Shown: positions 1-7,611 of the stretch, piece after piece | Numbering within the stretch: position 1 is the stretch's first letter | How the letters are laid out: the number at the start of each line of letters is the position of its first letter | Source of the DNA: Allopusillimonas ginsengisoli | GTDB taxonomy: Bacteria; Pseudomonadota; Gammaproteobacteria; Burkholderiales; Burkholderiaceae_B | DNA: 64,000 bases | Direction: 5' to 3' | Assembly (NCBI GenBank): GCA_005239165.1 | Contig: RAPG01000005.1 | Location: forward strand, 124,001-188,000 | Notes under the pieces: generated by a model | The model's database searches: none | Seen by the model: only the letters and a program-made list of their open reading frames with translations | What the model was told of the DNA's origin: nothing | Made by a program: the position numbers and the translations under genes

Positions 1-129
1 TTCGCCCCGGTTCAGACCGGCGGCATGCAGTTGCACCAGTACTTGGTTTGGGCCAGGAAGCGGCTGCTCGGTCTCGCGCAACTGGATGTGCGTTTGCCCG
101 TTTTCTGATTCGATCCAATATGACTGCAT
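1..129 (-). CDS. Quinone oxidoreductase-like protein (MDR family), N-terminal fragment
   Basis: Only the first 43 codons lie in the window; the gene runs off the left edge. The start is the ATG at 127-129. The fragment has the N-terminal pattern of zinc-type alcohol dehydrogenase/quinone reductase proteins (medium-chain dehydrogenase/reductase family): a short beta-strand opening, then PGPNQVLVQLHAAGLNRGE, matching the family's usual 'G-x-V-L-V-x-x-x-A-x-x-L-N' run. The likely role is NADPH-dependent reduction of quinones or enones, but the cofactor-binding domain is not visible. It follows tctA on the same strand after a 30-base gap, so it is probably the last visible gene of the tctCBA operon. 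Confidence 0.6.
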   Translation of the reverse strand, partial: MQSYWIESENGQTHIQLRETEQPLPGPNQVLVQLHAAGLNRGE

Positions 130-159
130 GGTTGTTCCTTTGCTCTGCTCAGCAGGCTT

Positions 160-1647
160 TTACGCTGTGCGCCGTTTTCGTAGCGAGACAATGAAGGGGG
201 CCAGGACGGAAAGCACAACCAGGCTGAAAAGCACGATGGACAGATAACTTTCAAAAAATACGTCCAGCCCGCCGATGCGTGTAGCCCGCAGATAGTTTGA
301 CTCAAGCATTGGGCCGAGAATAATCGCCAGAAGAAAGGCCGGTACTGGGTATTTTTTTGCACGCAGCAACAACCCCACCAGACCGAATATGATCATCAGG
401 AAAATATCGAATGCCAGAAAGCGCCACGCATATGCACCAATGAAAATTAGTACTGATACCACTGGTACAAGTATGGCCGTTGGAATGAATACGACGCGCT
501 GCATATAGCGGCACATAACCATGCCCAAGACCGCAATCAGAAAAGTGGCACCGAATAAGGCGTAAAGAATGGCATAAGACTCTGCCTGGAAATTGGCAAA
601 GAACTGCGGGCCGGGGCGTACCCCGTGCAGAACGAGCGCAGCGAGCATAACCAGCGTAGAAGCGCTGCCAGGGACTCCCAGGGTTAGCATAGGAACAACT
701 GCCCCGCAGGCCGTGGCATTGTTAGCGCTGTCGCTGGCAATCAGCCCTTCAGGGCTGCCTTTGCCGAATTCTTCTGGCTTGCCGGACCACTGCTTTGCCA
801 TGCCATAAGCCAGAAATGATCCGATGGTCGCGCCAGCACCAGGGATGACGCCGACAACGAAGCCGACCAGGCTGGAGCGCATCATGTTAAAGCGGTGTCT
901 AAAGGCGTGTTTAAGACCTCGGAACAGTTCGCTCCACTTTTGCTCTTCGTCTGCGGTATCTGATACGGTCTTGCTGCCCAGCAGCAAAAGCAATTCAGAG
1001 AAACCGAACAAGCCCAGAAGCACTGGTATCAATGGCATGCCGTCATAGAGGAAACTGATGTTATAGGTGCCGCGAGCAAAGCCCGTCATGGGGTCGGCAC
1101 CCATCAGCGACACCAGAATGCCAAAGGCAGCAATTAACAGGCCCTTTGTCATGTTGTCCGCTGCAAGTGTGCTGACGACCGTCATTCCCAGCAGTACCAC
1201 CATGAACATTTCGGCAGGGCCGAAGCTGAGAGCATAGACTCCAATGATGGGAGCCAACAGCAGCGCCAGTACAGCACCGGTCAGTGAGCCTACCGTGGAG
1301 GCCCCCAACGACAGACCCAGTGCGTAGCCCGCCAAACCCTTCTTGGCCATCGGATAGCCATCAAGAATGCTGGCGGCGTTACCTGGGGTGCCTGGAATGT
1401 TCAGCAATATGGCTGGTATGGATCCACCCGCTTGCGCGCCGGTATAGATTGCGACCATGGCGATAATGGCCATGGTGGGTTCGAAAATGAGAGAAAACGG
1501 CAATAAAATCGCCATGATGTTGGCGTCGTTGAACCCCGGTATGGAGCCAACGAAGAATCCCAGGAAGAATCCTACTACCAGGAACATTAGCGTGTGCGCC
1601 TGGAAAAATACTTCTGCGCCCATCAGGACTGCTTCGTAGTCGTACAT
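160..1647 (-). CDS. tctA: Tripartite tricarboxylate transporter, large membrane subunit TctA
   Basis: A 495-residue, very hydrophobic protein with about a dozen membrane segments, the usual size for TctA. Family motifs are visible: GSIPGFND near residue 35, a glycine-rich NIPGTPGNAASILDGYPMAKKG stretch split over residues 84-105, VIPGAGATIGSFLAYGMAK around 270, and TLGVPGSASTLVMLAAL around 325. TctA forms the main sodium- or proton-coupled permease with TctB and takes substrate from the periplasmic TctC/Bug protein. The substrate cannot be read from the sequence; organic acids or amides are likely given the divergent amidase. It lies 28 bases after tctB. Confidence 0.93.
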   Translation of the reverse strand: MYDYEAVLMGAEVFFQAHTLMFLVVGFFLGFFVGSIPGFNDANIMAILLPFSLIFEPTMAIIAMVAIYTGAQAGGSIPAILLNIPGTPGNAASILDGYPMAKKGLAGYALGLSLGASTVGSLTGAVLALLLAPIIGVYALSFGPAEMFMVVLLGMTVVSTLAADNMTKGLLIAAFGILVSLMGADPMTGFARGTYNISFLYDGMPLIPVLLGLFGFSELLLLLGSKTVSDTADEEQKWSELFRGLKHAFRHRFNMMRSSLVGFVVGVIPGAGATIGSFLAYGMAKQWSGKPEEFGKGSPEGLIASDSANNATACGAVVPMLTLGVPGSASTLVMLAALVLHGVRPGPQFFANFQAESYAILYALFGATFLIAVLGMVMCRYMQRVVFIPTAILVPVVSVLIFIGAYAWRFLAFDIFLMIIFGLVGLLLRAKKYPVPAFLLAIILGPMLESNYLRATRIGGLDVFFESYLSIVLFSLVVLSVLAPFIVSLRKRRTA

Positions 1648-1675
1648 GGTTATCTCGCGAGCAAATGCGTTGTGA

Positions 1676-2155
1676 TCAGAAGCCTAACGGCCCGGCAGGC
1701 GCGTTGAAGTCCATAAGTTGAGCCAATATGTAAAACACCCCTGCCATAACGAATGCAGACAGGCCTACCTTGACTATCGCTGCGGTGCGACCCATGCCCT
1801 GGCCAACTCCGGCAACAGGAAGAGCGATGATCAGGAACAAAAAATTGGCCAGATTGAAGCCCAGCGTGATAAACGCCGCGAAGTAGCCAAAGGACAGAAC
1901 CATGAAAATAATCTGTGTTTTCCATTGCCTGATCCATACGCGGATCTGAATAGCAGGGTGCGCAGCCGTTTTGGTTTTCGTGGCTGCCAGAAGGTCGCCC
2001 AGCAGTACGATTATTGCCATGACGACAATAACGGTAATGACTGCCAAGGGGACCCGTTGTGCAGCTGACGGGGCATCAGCAATATGCAACCAATAAAGTC
2101 CTGTCAGAAGCAGTATCAGCCCCGGGACAAGTGCTGCTCGAAAAAGTGCTTGCAT
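1676..2155 (-). CDS. tctB: Tripartite tricarboxylate transporter, small membrane subunit TctB
   Basis: 159 residues with four hydrophobic segments (about 6-24, 35-53, 82-115 and 128-148) and a charged loop between the second and third, as in the TctB family. It is the small integral partner of TctA. It sits between tctC and tctA on the same strand with gaps of about 30 bases, the normal order for this transporter class. Sequence conservation in TctB is low, so the call rests mainly on topology, size and position. Confidence 0.88.
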   Translation of the reverse strand: MQALFRAALVPGLILLLTGLYWLHIADAPSAAQRVPLAVITVIVVMAIIVLLGDLLAATKTKTAAHPAIQIRVWIRQWKTQIIFMVLSFGYFAAFITLGFNLANFLFLIIALPVAGVGQGMGRTAAIVKVGLSAFVMAGVFYILAQLMDFNAPAGPLGF

Positions 2156-2185
2156 GAGAATCCTTTTCTTGGTTGCCTATTGTTC

Positions 2186-3214
2186 TTACATGGACTTTAC
2201 GTCTGCTTCCATGGCTGGCCGATATTGTTTCAGCAGCGCAAGATAGTCATCGCAGAATTTTTGGCACTGGTCAGGTCCCCACGCCTCAGAAAAGAACGCA
2301 AGATCCTGCTTCTGGGCAGCGTTCTTGAACTCGTCGGATCTCATGGCTTGCTGGAATGTGTCGACCAAAAGCTTTTGTCGTTCGGGATGATCTTCAGACG
2401 CCTTTTTGGACATGTGCACGCCGTATGGCTCGTTAAGATCTGGCATTTCGAACTTCAGAACCTCATTGGCGGGTGGGGCATCCCATAGTCCGCTGGATGG
2501 GTCTTTTGGCGCAAAAATGCATAGTGCACGCGTGAGTTCGAGCACATTAATGGCAGACCAGTAGGGGGCCATGCAGCAGTCAACGTGACCGCCTGCAACG
2601 GCATTGCGTGCTTCCGCGCCACCTGAAAATGGCACCACGCGAAGATTGATGCCAGCACGTTCCCGGAAAACTACGGTTGCGGCATGTGCGGCAGACATAG
2701 GGCTAGATACCGAGGCGGTTAACACCTTGCCGGTTTTCTTTGCGTCGTCAATCAGGTCTTGCGCTGTTTTGTAGGGGGAGTCTTTTGCCACCAGCAATAC
2801 ATTGGGGTCCTGGAAGTATGAGCCTATCCAGGCAATTTGATCCATCTGGAAAGTTTCTGGCTCCAGCACACTGAGCCAGGCGGTGTGGGGTAGCGGAGTA
2901 AATAACAAGGTGTGGGCGTCATGGCGCGAATTTTTGAGCGTATTTTGCGCAATCAGCGTGCCAGCACCGGGTTGATTGTTGGGACGGAATCGGGCACTGC
3001 CGCCAAGAGCGGCTTCCCATGCGGGTGTCAGTACGCGTACTGAGCGGTCGGTACCGCCGCCGGGAGAAAACGGAATCAGCGCATTTATGGTGCGCGATGG
3101 GAAATCTTTCGCAAAAGCCTGTCTGGCTATGAAGCTACTGCCCAGCGTTATGCCAGCTGTACCGGCGACTGAAGCTTTAAGTAGTTGGCGACGCATTGCA
3201 TCGTGGATAGTCAT
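2186..3214 (-). CDS. tctC: Bug/TctC-family periplasmic binding protein with Tat-like signal
   Basis: 342 residues. The N-terminus has a twin-arginine type signal: MRRQLLKASVAG, a hydrophobic stretch and a cleavage-like ARQAFA at about residue 35, suggesting export in folded form. The mature part starts with the Bug-family strand 'RTINALIPFSPGGGTD', followed by the conserved NNQPGAGTLIAQ segment near residue 98. It should bind the substrate in the periplasm and hand it to TctAB. Family members bind carboxylates, nicotinate or amide-like compounds; the ligand here is not known. It is first in the tctCBA operon and divergent from an amidase, so the transported compound could be that enzyme's substrate (inference). 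Confidence 0.9.
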   Translation of the reverse strand: MTIHDAMRRQLLKASVAGTAGITLGSSFIARQAFAKDFPSRTINALIPFSPGGGTDRSVRVLTPAWEAALGGSARFRPNNQPGAGTLIAQNTLKNSRHDAHTLLFTPLPHTAWLSVLEPETFQMDQIAWIGSYFQDPNVLLVAKDSPYKTAQDLIDDAKKTGKVLTASVSSPMSAAHAATVVFRERAGINLRVVPFSGGAEARNAVAGGHVDCCMAPYWSAINVLELTRALCIFAPKDPSSGLWDAPPANEVLKFEMPDLNEPYGVHMSKKASEDHPERQKLLVDTFQQAMRSDEFKNAAQKQDLAFFSEAWGPDQCQKFCDDYLALLKQYRPAMEADVKSM

Positions 3215-3285
3215 GTGTTTCCTCCAGAGATGGTTTACCCGGGGCCTTAGTGCCTCTTAAAGTCATTCTCAACTGTAAATTGTCT

Positions 3286-3297
3286 ATTGTCAACAAT
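3286..3297. promoter_or_regulatory. GntR-type palindromic operator in the tctC/amidase divergent promoter
   Basis: ATTGT-CA-ACAAT is a perfect palindrome placed 71 bases before tctC and 49 bases before the amidase start. A wider copy AAATTGT (3277-3283) mirrors ACAATTT (3293-3299). The TTGT-nn-ACAA form is typical of sites for FCD-domain GntR regulators, one of which is encoded just after the amidase. It probably controls both divergent units (inference). Confidence 0.5.
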
Positions 3298-3346
3298 TTT
3301 CGAAAGTGGCATACTGGTCACTACCTTTGAGGATGGAGAAACATCA

Positions 3347-4705
3347 ATGAGTCCCCCGTTGCTATCGACGCACGTCCCGTTTTCGGCAGTTGTTGAACAA
3401 TTTCAATCAGGTAGCACCACACCGCGCGAGTTCCTCGAGCTGTGTCTGGAGGCAGTGGAACGCTCTGAGTCCACTGTGCAGGCGTTGGTCTACACAGACT
3501 TCGACAACGCTCGCAAACTGGCAGACGAGTCCACAACCCGCTACCGTAGTGGCCGCCCCTTGTCGCCCATAGACGGCATGCCAGTCGGAATCAAAGACAT
3601 CATCGACATCGCAGGCATGCCGACGCAGATGAACAACGCGCTTTACAAGAATTACCGACCAAAGGGCGATGCGGCTGCCGTGCGCGCTATCTATGAAGGG
3701 GGCGGTATTCCTGTCGGCAAGACGGTAACTACCGAATTTGCTATCGGGCGATCCGGCCCAACCGTCAATCCCCATAATCCTTTGCATACCCCGGGCGGCT
3801 CTTCGTCGGGATCTGCCGCCGGGACGGCCGCAGGCATGTTTCCCGCTGCCCTTGGTACACAAACGCAGGGCTCCATTATTCGGCCGGCCAGCTTTTGTGG
3901 TGTGGTTGGCTATAAGCCGACGCGGGCCAGGTTATCTACCGACGGAATACATCCCTTGTCGACCAGCCACGATCATTTGGGCGTGTTGTCCGACACCGTG
4001 GATGACGCATGGTGGCTGGCACGATGGATATCTGAGCGCGCTGCCCCCCAGAACTGTCCAGGGCTCTCCGGGCCGTTACGCGGCCCCGTTCCGTCTTCGC
4101 CGCTCACACGGGTGGCGGTATTGCGTACTCAAGGTTACGATGATCTTGACAGCCCCAGTTTGGCCGCATTTGAGCAAAAGCTAGAGCAACTGCGTTCCTC
4201 GGGGGTGGCGGTGGTGGAGTCACAGTCTGAGCCACTGCTGGAGAAACTGGTTTCCAGGCTTGACCGGATCCCGTCTATTTCGCTGGACATGGTGGCCTAT
4301 GAAATGCGATGGCCATACATGGGATACTTGGCGACTCAACCAGAAAGCATGGGGCCGCGCATCCATGCTTTGATGGAACAAGCTCAGGGGCTGACGCGCC
4401 ACCGATATCAAGAAATCCTGCTTTACCGCGATGAGTTGGCGCGTTATGTTGCTGCTCTGCAAGATGAGTATGACGCCTTTATTCTTCCGGCCGCAGGGGG
4501 GCCGGCACCGGAAGGCTTCGAGTACACTGGTGCCCGGACGCTGCTGGTATATAGTTCGTTTCTTGGAATTCCCGCATTTAGCTTACCGGTGATGAAGTCT
4601 GGCGCCATGCCATTTGGTTTGCAGCTGCTAGGTTTCGCCGACGGTGATTATCGGTTGACGCGGCATGCGCAGTGGTTGATGCAGCAGTTTGCCAATGCTA
4701 AATAG
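3347..4705 (+). CDS. Amidase signature family hydrolase
   Basis: 452 residues from the ATG at 3347, which follows a good GAGGATGGAGA ribosome site; an upstream in-frame start at 3287 has no such site and would lie on the operator. The Ser-cisSer-Lys triad of the amidase signature family is visible: Lys83 in VGIKDIIDIAG, the GGSSSGSAAGTAAG loop at 150-163, and the nucleophile Ser176 in TQTQGSIIRPA. The enzyme should hydrolyse a carboxamide to the acid and ammonia, in the cytoplasm. It is divergent from the tctCBA transporter and followed by a GntR regulator, forming a likely uptake-and-hydrolysis unit. The substrate is not known; it is not GatA, which is encoded at the far end of this window. 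Confidence 0.88.
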   Translation: MSPPLLSTHVPFSAVVEQFQSGSTTPREFLELCLEAVERSESTVQALVYTDFDNARKLADESTTRYRSGRPLSPIDGMPVGIKDIIDIAGMPTQMNNALYKNYRPKGDAAAVRAIYEGGGIPVGKTVTTEFAIGRSGPTVNPHNPLHTPGGSSSGSAAGTAAGMFPAALGTQTQGSIIRPASFCGVVGYKPTRARLSTDGIHPLSTSHDHLGVLSDTVDDAWWLARWISERAAPQNCPGLSGPLRGPVPSSPLTRVAVLRTQGYDDLDSPSLAAFEQKLEQLRSSGVAVVESQSEPLLEKLVSRLDRIPSISLDMVAYEMRWPYMGYLATQPESMGPRIHALMEQAQGLTRHRYQEILLYRDELARYVAALQDEYDAFILPAAGGPAPEGFEYTGARTLLVYSSFLGIPAFSLPVMKSGAMPFGLQLLGFADGDYRLTRHAQWLMQQFANAK

Positions 4706-4775
4706 CGAATAGATACAGTAAAATCATGTGCCTCGAAGCCGTGCACATTACGGCTCCTTTACGTGTAGCGTTTGG

Positions 4776-5501
4776 ATGATCAACAAACCATCAACCTCAA
4801 CTTCCACCGAGACCGCCGACGACGATCTCGGTGAATCGCTGGAAGCTTTATCGCTGGCGGATCGCGCCTACGAGCGCATCGAAGCCATCATTCTGTCTGG
4901 TAAGCTCAAGAGCGGCGAACGTCTTAACGATTCCAAGCTGGCCAAGGCGTTTTCTATCAGTCGCGGGCCTGTTCGCAGCGCTCTGACGCGGCTTGCTGAG
5001 GCCGGTCTGGTAGATCAGATTCCTTATCGCGGTGCCTTTGTGCGCACGATAGATCTCGATGAGGTATTGGAAATTTACGAAGTGCGGGCCGCTGTAGAGC
5101 GTGCCGGTGCAAGAGCCGCCTGCCGCAATATGACGCCTGTCATGCTCGCACAGCTATCCGAGTATGGCGATGCAATGGATGACAGCTTCAGGAAAGGCGA
5201 GAAAGAGCGTTACTTTGAGTTAAATCTCGCCTTCCATCAGTTTATTCATCAGGCCAGTGGCAATAGTCGATTGCTGGATCTCTACGAGCGTTATACACGC
5301 GAGCAAAAACTATTTCGCCATTTCTCAGTGGTGCGTACCAGTCTTGAAGAATCACACAGCGAACACCAGCGCATTCTGCAGGCATTCAAGAATGGAGATT
5401 GTGACGCCGTGGCAGCAGCAATGGAAAACCATGTTCTATCGTCAAAACAGCGCTTAGAGCAGTCTATGAAAAAAATCAAGAACGATTACTTGCCCTTGTA
5501 G
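4776..5501 (+). CDS. GntR family regulator, FCD (FadR) subfamily
   Basis: About 241 residues from the ATG at 4776; a GTG at 4728 would add 16 unlike residues and neither start has a clear ribosome site. The N-terminal winged helix includes AYERIEAIILSGKLKSGERL and the recognition region SISRGPVRSALTRLAEAGLV, then a helical FCD effector domain beginning VRAAVERAGARAACRN. FCD regulators usually repress neighbouring catabolic and uptake genes until an organic acid binds. It lies 70 bases after the amidase on the same strand. The palindrome at 3286-3297 is the obvious candidate target. Confidence 0.88.
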   Translation: MINKPSTSTSTETADDDLGESLEALSLADRAYERIEAIILSGKLKSGERLNDSKLAKAFSISRGPVRSALTRLAEAGLVDQIPYRGAFVRTIDLDEVLEIYEVRAAVERAGARAACRNMTPVMLAQLSEYGDAMDDSFRKGEKERYFELNLAFHQFIHQASGNSRLLDLYERYTREQKLFRHFSVVRTSLEESHSEHQRILQAFKNGDCDAVAAAMENHVLSSKQRLEQSMKKIKNDYLPL

Positions 5502-5545
5502 CATGAGCCTCCAGCATGTCCTCTTTATTTCAAGAGTCATGAAGC

Positions 5546-5755
5546 ATGAGCGTAAAACACTACACCTACCGGGTAATCTGGTCAGAAGAAGACCAGGAAC
5601 ACATCGGCTTGTGCACAGAGTTCCTCAGCCTGTCGTGGTTAGATGCAGATATGGATCGTGCGCTGCACGGCATTATTGGCACGGTGGCCGAGGTTGTGGC
5701 CGACATGCAGGCCAATGGTGAGAATGTGCCGTCGCCTATGTCAGACCGCACCTAA
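5546..5755 (+). CDS. HicB-like small protein, orphan
   Basis: A 69-residue protein from the ATG at 5546. It begins YTYRVIWSEEDQEHIGLC, has ALHGIIGTVAEVVADM in the middle and ends with ENVPSP, which matches the partial-RNase H-like domain of HicB antitoxins. The C-terminal DNA-binding domain found in full HicB is absent, and no HicA-type toxin gene is adjacent: the next gene is convergent and overlaps its last 4 bases. It may be a solo HicB-like regulator or a relic of a toxin-antitoxin pair. Function unknown. Confidence 0.6.
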   Translation: MSVKHYTYRVIWSEEDQEHIGLCTEFLSLSWLDADMDRALHGIIGTVAEVVADMQANGENVPSPMSDRT

Positions 5756-6855
5756 CGCTTATTACCCAACGACCGCTCAAAAAAGAATCGCAACATTTCA
5801 CCTGTGGCGTCGGGGCCGGCCTGATCCGTGTATGAGCCGCTTTTTGTGCCGCCGGCCCAGGCATGGCCGGCGCCATGCACGTCCCACCGCTCGGCAATGA
5901 TGTCGCCCGCCGCATTGCGGTACATGTGCTTGGTGCTGTGACGCTTGTTATGCAAGCCCGGCACACGAAGGGTTTCGACACGGGCAGACGCGCCTGCGCT
6001 GGCTGCAATCACGCTCTGGCCGTTGCCCGGATGCACGACTTTATCGCGATCTCCATGGAAAACAATGGTGGGCACACCGCTGCCTGCGTGTATAGGCTTT
6101 TTAATGCCTGCACCTTTCATTGCAGCGAGCGCCGACGGAAGATCCGATGCCACACCAGGTGCCAGCCCTGAATGCACACCAGCCGCTGCGTACAGATCGG
6201 GATAGGCACTGGCAAGGATGGCTGCCATGGCTCCACCCGCCGATAAGCCTGCTACGTAAACACGCTGCGTATCGATGGCGTGAGCACCAATTGTCGCTTG
6301 TGTCATGCCCGCAAGAATCGAGGGTTCACCCCGACCTTGATGCTGGTGGTTGTGCTTGAACCAGTTCCAGCACTTCTGAGGATTAAGTTCGGGCGGTTGA
6401 ATGGGGTAGAGGACGTAGAAGCCCCGCGACCCGGCTATCTTATTCATGTCAGTGCCGGCCGCAAAGTCATCAGCGTCCTGGGTACAGCCATGCAGCATGA
6501 CAACCAACGGCAAAGGTTGTTCGCCTGCGTCAGGTGGCACGTACAGCTTGTAGCCGCGTTGGCCCGACGAATTGCGATATGAACCCGCGATAAAGGTATC
6601 GCCAGTAACGACCGGTTTGCGCGTGGGCGTGATGATATGTTCGTGAGATGTATCAGCTGTTGAAGTCGCAGAGACGGCGTCTGGGATTTCCCATGCCTGG
6701 ACATCTATGACGCTGGTGTCGTCATATTGGTTGTGGGCGTGGGGGGCGCCGCCGTCTCGCAAGGCCGACTGGATCATGGCGGTGGCTGCGGCCAGATCGC
6801 CGGATTGCGTGAGCCGGGCGGCCTGCTTCATTAGTTGTTGAAATTTGGGGTGCAT
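5752..6855 (-). CDS. PHA depolymerase-type (PHB esterase) alpha/beta hydrolase
   Basis: 367 residues. The esterase-PHB domain covers about 100-330: the oxyanion-side LHGCTQDADDFAAGTDMNK near 121, the CWNWF motif at 162-166, and the lipase box GLSAGGA with nucleophile Ser205, followed by a late HGAGHAWAGG holding the likely catalytic histidine. This domain cleaves short-chain polyhydroxyalkanoate or related esters. No signal peptide is seen; the first 80 residues are polar, so it may act inside the cell or be released by another route. It follows a CopG-like gene on the same strand after 29 bases, a common pairing in Burkholderiales (from memory). Confidence 0.85.
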   Translation of the reverse strand: MHPKFQQLMKQAARLTQSGDLAAATAMIQSALRDGGAPHAHNQYDDTSVIDVQAWEIPDAVSATSTADTSHEHIITPTRKPVVTGDTFIAGSYRNSSGQRGYKLYVPPDAGEQPLPLVVMLHGCTQDADDFAAGTDMNKIAGSRGFYVLYPIQPPELNPQKCWNWFKHNHQHQGRGEPSILAGMTQATIGAHAIDTQRVYVAGLSAGGAMAAILASAYPDLYAAAGVHSGLAPGVASDLPSALAAMKGAGIKKPIHAGSGVPTIVFHGDRDKVVHPGNGQSVIAASAGASARVETLRVPGLHNKRHSTKHMYRNAAGDIIAERWDVHGAGHAWAGGTKSGSYTDQAGPDATGEMLRFFFERSLGNKR

Positions 6856-6884
6856 AGATTTATTGCCTTTACTGCGAAGAGTAG

Positions 6885-7307
6885 TCAGCGAATGCGCTGA
6901 CGCAGGGCTGCTTTTACGGCGGGGCTGGCGTGAAGAGCACCCAGTACCGTCAAGGATTGGATGGTGGCGAGCGCCAGCTCGGGTGTCACGTCGGGTGTGA
7001 TGGTGGCCAAGCCCAGCACTCGGATATCAAGTGTTTCTCCGGCGGCCTGGACCGCAAGCAAATCTTCAGTGGTGTAGTGCTGAATCCCAAGCACCAGCGT
7101 CTTGCGGCTGACCGCCTGACGTACGGCGTCGCCGTGCGTGGCCAGTTGATTACGGATGGCAGTTCTGATCAGATCGGTTCGGTTTGCATAAAAGCCTTCC
7201 TGAACGAGAAGGTCGATTTGGCCAAGGTCGACGTAACCGAGATTGATGGTGATCTTTTCGTCGGCGGGCTTGGGAACGGAAGTAAGGGGGCGAGTTCTTG
7301 GAGGCAT
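6885..7307 (-). CDS. CopG/ribbon-helix-helix-type regulator
   Basis: 140 residues from the ATG at 7307; a GTG two codons upstream is also possible. The region KITINLGYVDLGQIDLLVQE followed by YANRTDLIRTAIRNQL has the strand-helix-helix form of ribbon-helix-helix DNA-binding proteins. The C-terminal half (about 65-140) is a conserved but uncharacterised extension with hydrophobic VLGLATITPDVTPELALATI. It is the first gene of a two-gene unit with the PHA depolymerase. An inverted repeat lies just upstream of its start, consistent with self-repression. Confidence 0.7.
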   Translation of the reverse strand: MPPRTRPLTSVPKPADEKITINLGYVDLGQIDLLVQEGFYANRTDLIRTAIRNQLATHGDAVRQAVSRKTLVLGIQHYTTEDLLAVQAAGETLDIRVLGLATITPDVTPELALATIQSLTVLGALHASPAVKAALRQRIR

Positions 7308-7321
7308 GATCACACAATAAA

Positions 7322-7339
7322 ACCATCCACTTGGATGGT
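7322..7339. promoter_or_regulatory. Inverted repeat upstream of the CopG-like gene, candidate operator
   Basis: ACCATCC-ACTT-GGATGGT is a perfect 7+7 inverted repeat, 15 bases before the ATG at 7307. Short inverted repeats of this kind next to the start are typical autorepression sites of ribbon-helix-helix regulators. The rest of the 7340-7611 gap is A/T-rich promoter sequence plus the tiny frame at 7451. Confidence 0.4.
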
Positions 7340-7450
7340 CTACGGATGTTTCACTTTGATAGATTTAGTGCGCATGAGCACATGGGCCATACGTTAAAGG
7401 CGGCATCGCGTTTGGTCGATTTTGACTAAAAAGCACAGGAGGAGTGCTTA

Positions 7451-7483
7451 ATGTTTAAAAGAAATTCTGTTACTCTTCGTTGA
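7451..7483 (+). CDS. Possible 10-residue leader peptide upstream of the sulfatase
   Basis: ATG-TTT-AAA... encodes MFKRNSVTLR and a stop. It is preceded at 7437-7444 by AGGAGGAG, the strongest ribosome site in this region, at ideal spacing. It lies 128 bases before the sulfatase start. The frame is too short for any homology argument; it could be a regulatory leader or chance. Confidence 0.25.
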   Translation: MFKRNSVTLR

Positions 7484-7611
7484 AAACAAGTAACAGGTTA
7501 TCTGTACGGCTGTATTGGTTTGCTGCGGTAACTAAGAAATTTCGAAGATACGCAGCGTTTTAAAAAAAACAATGGTGCCAGTCAGGGGCTGAAGGCACAG
7601 GGGACGCACGC

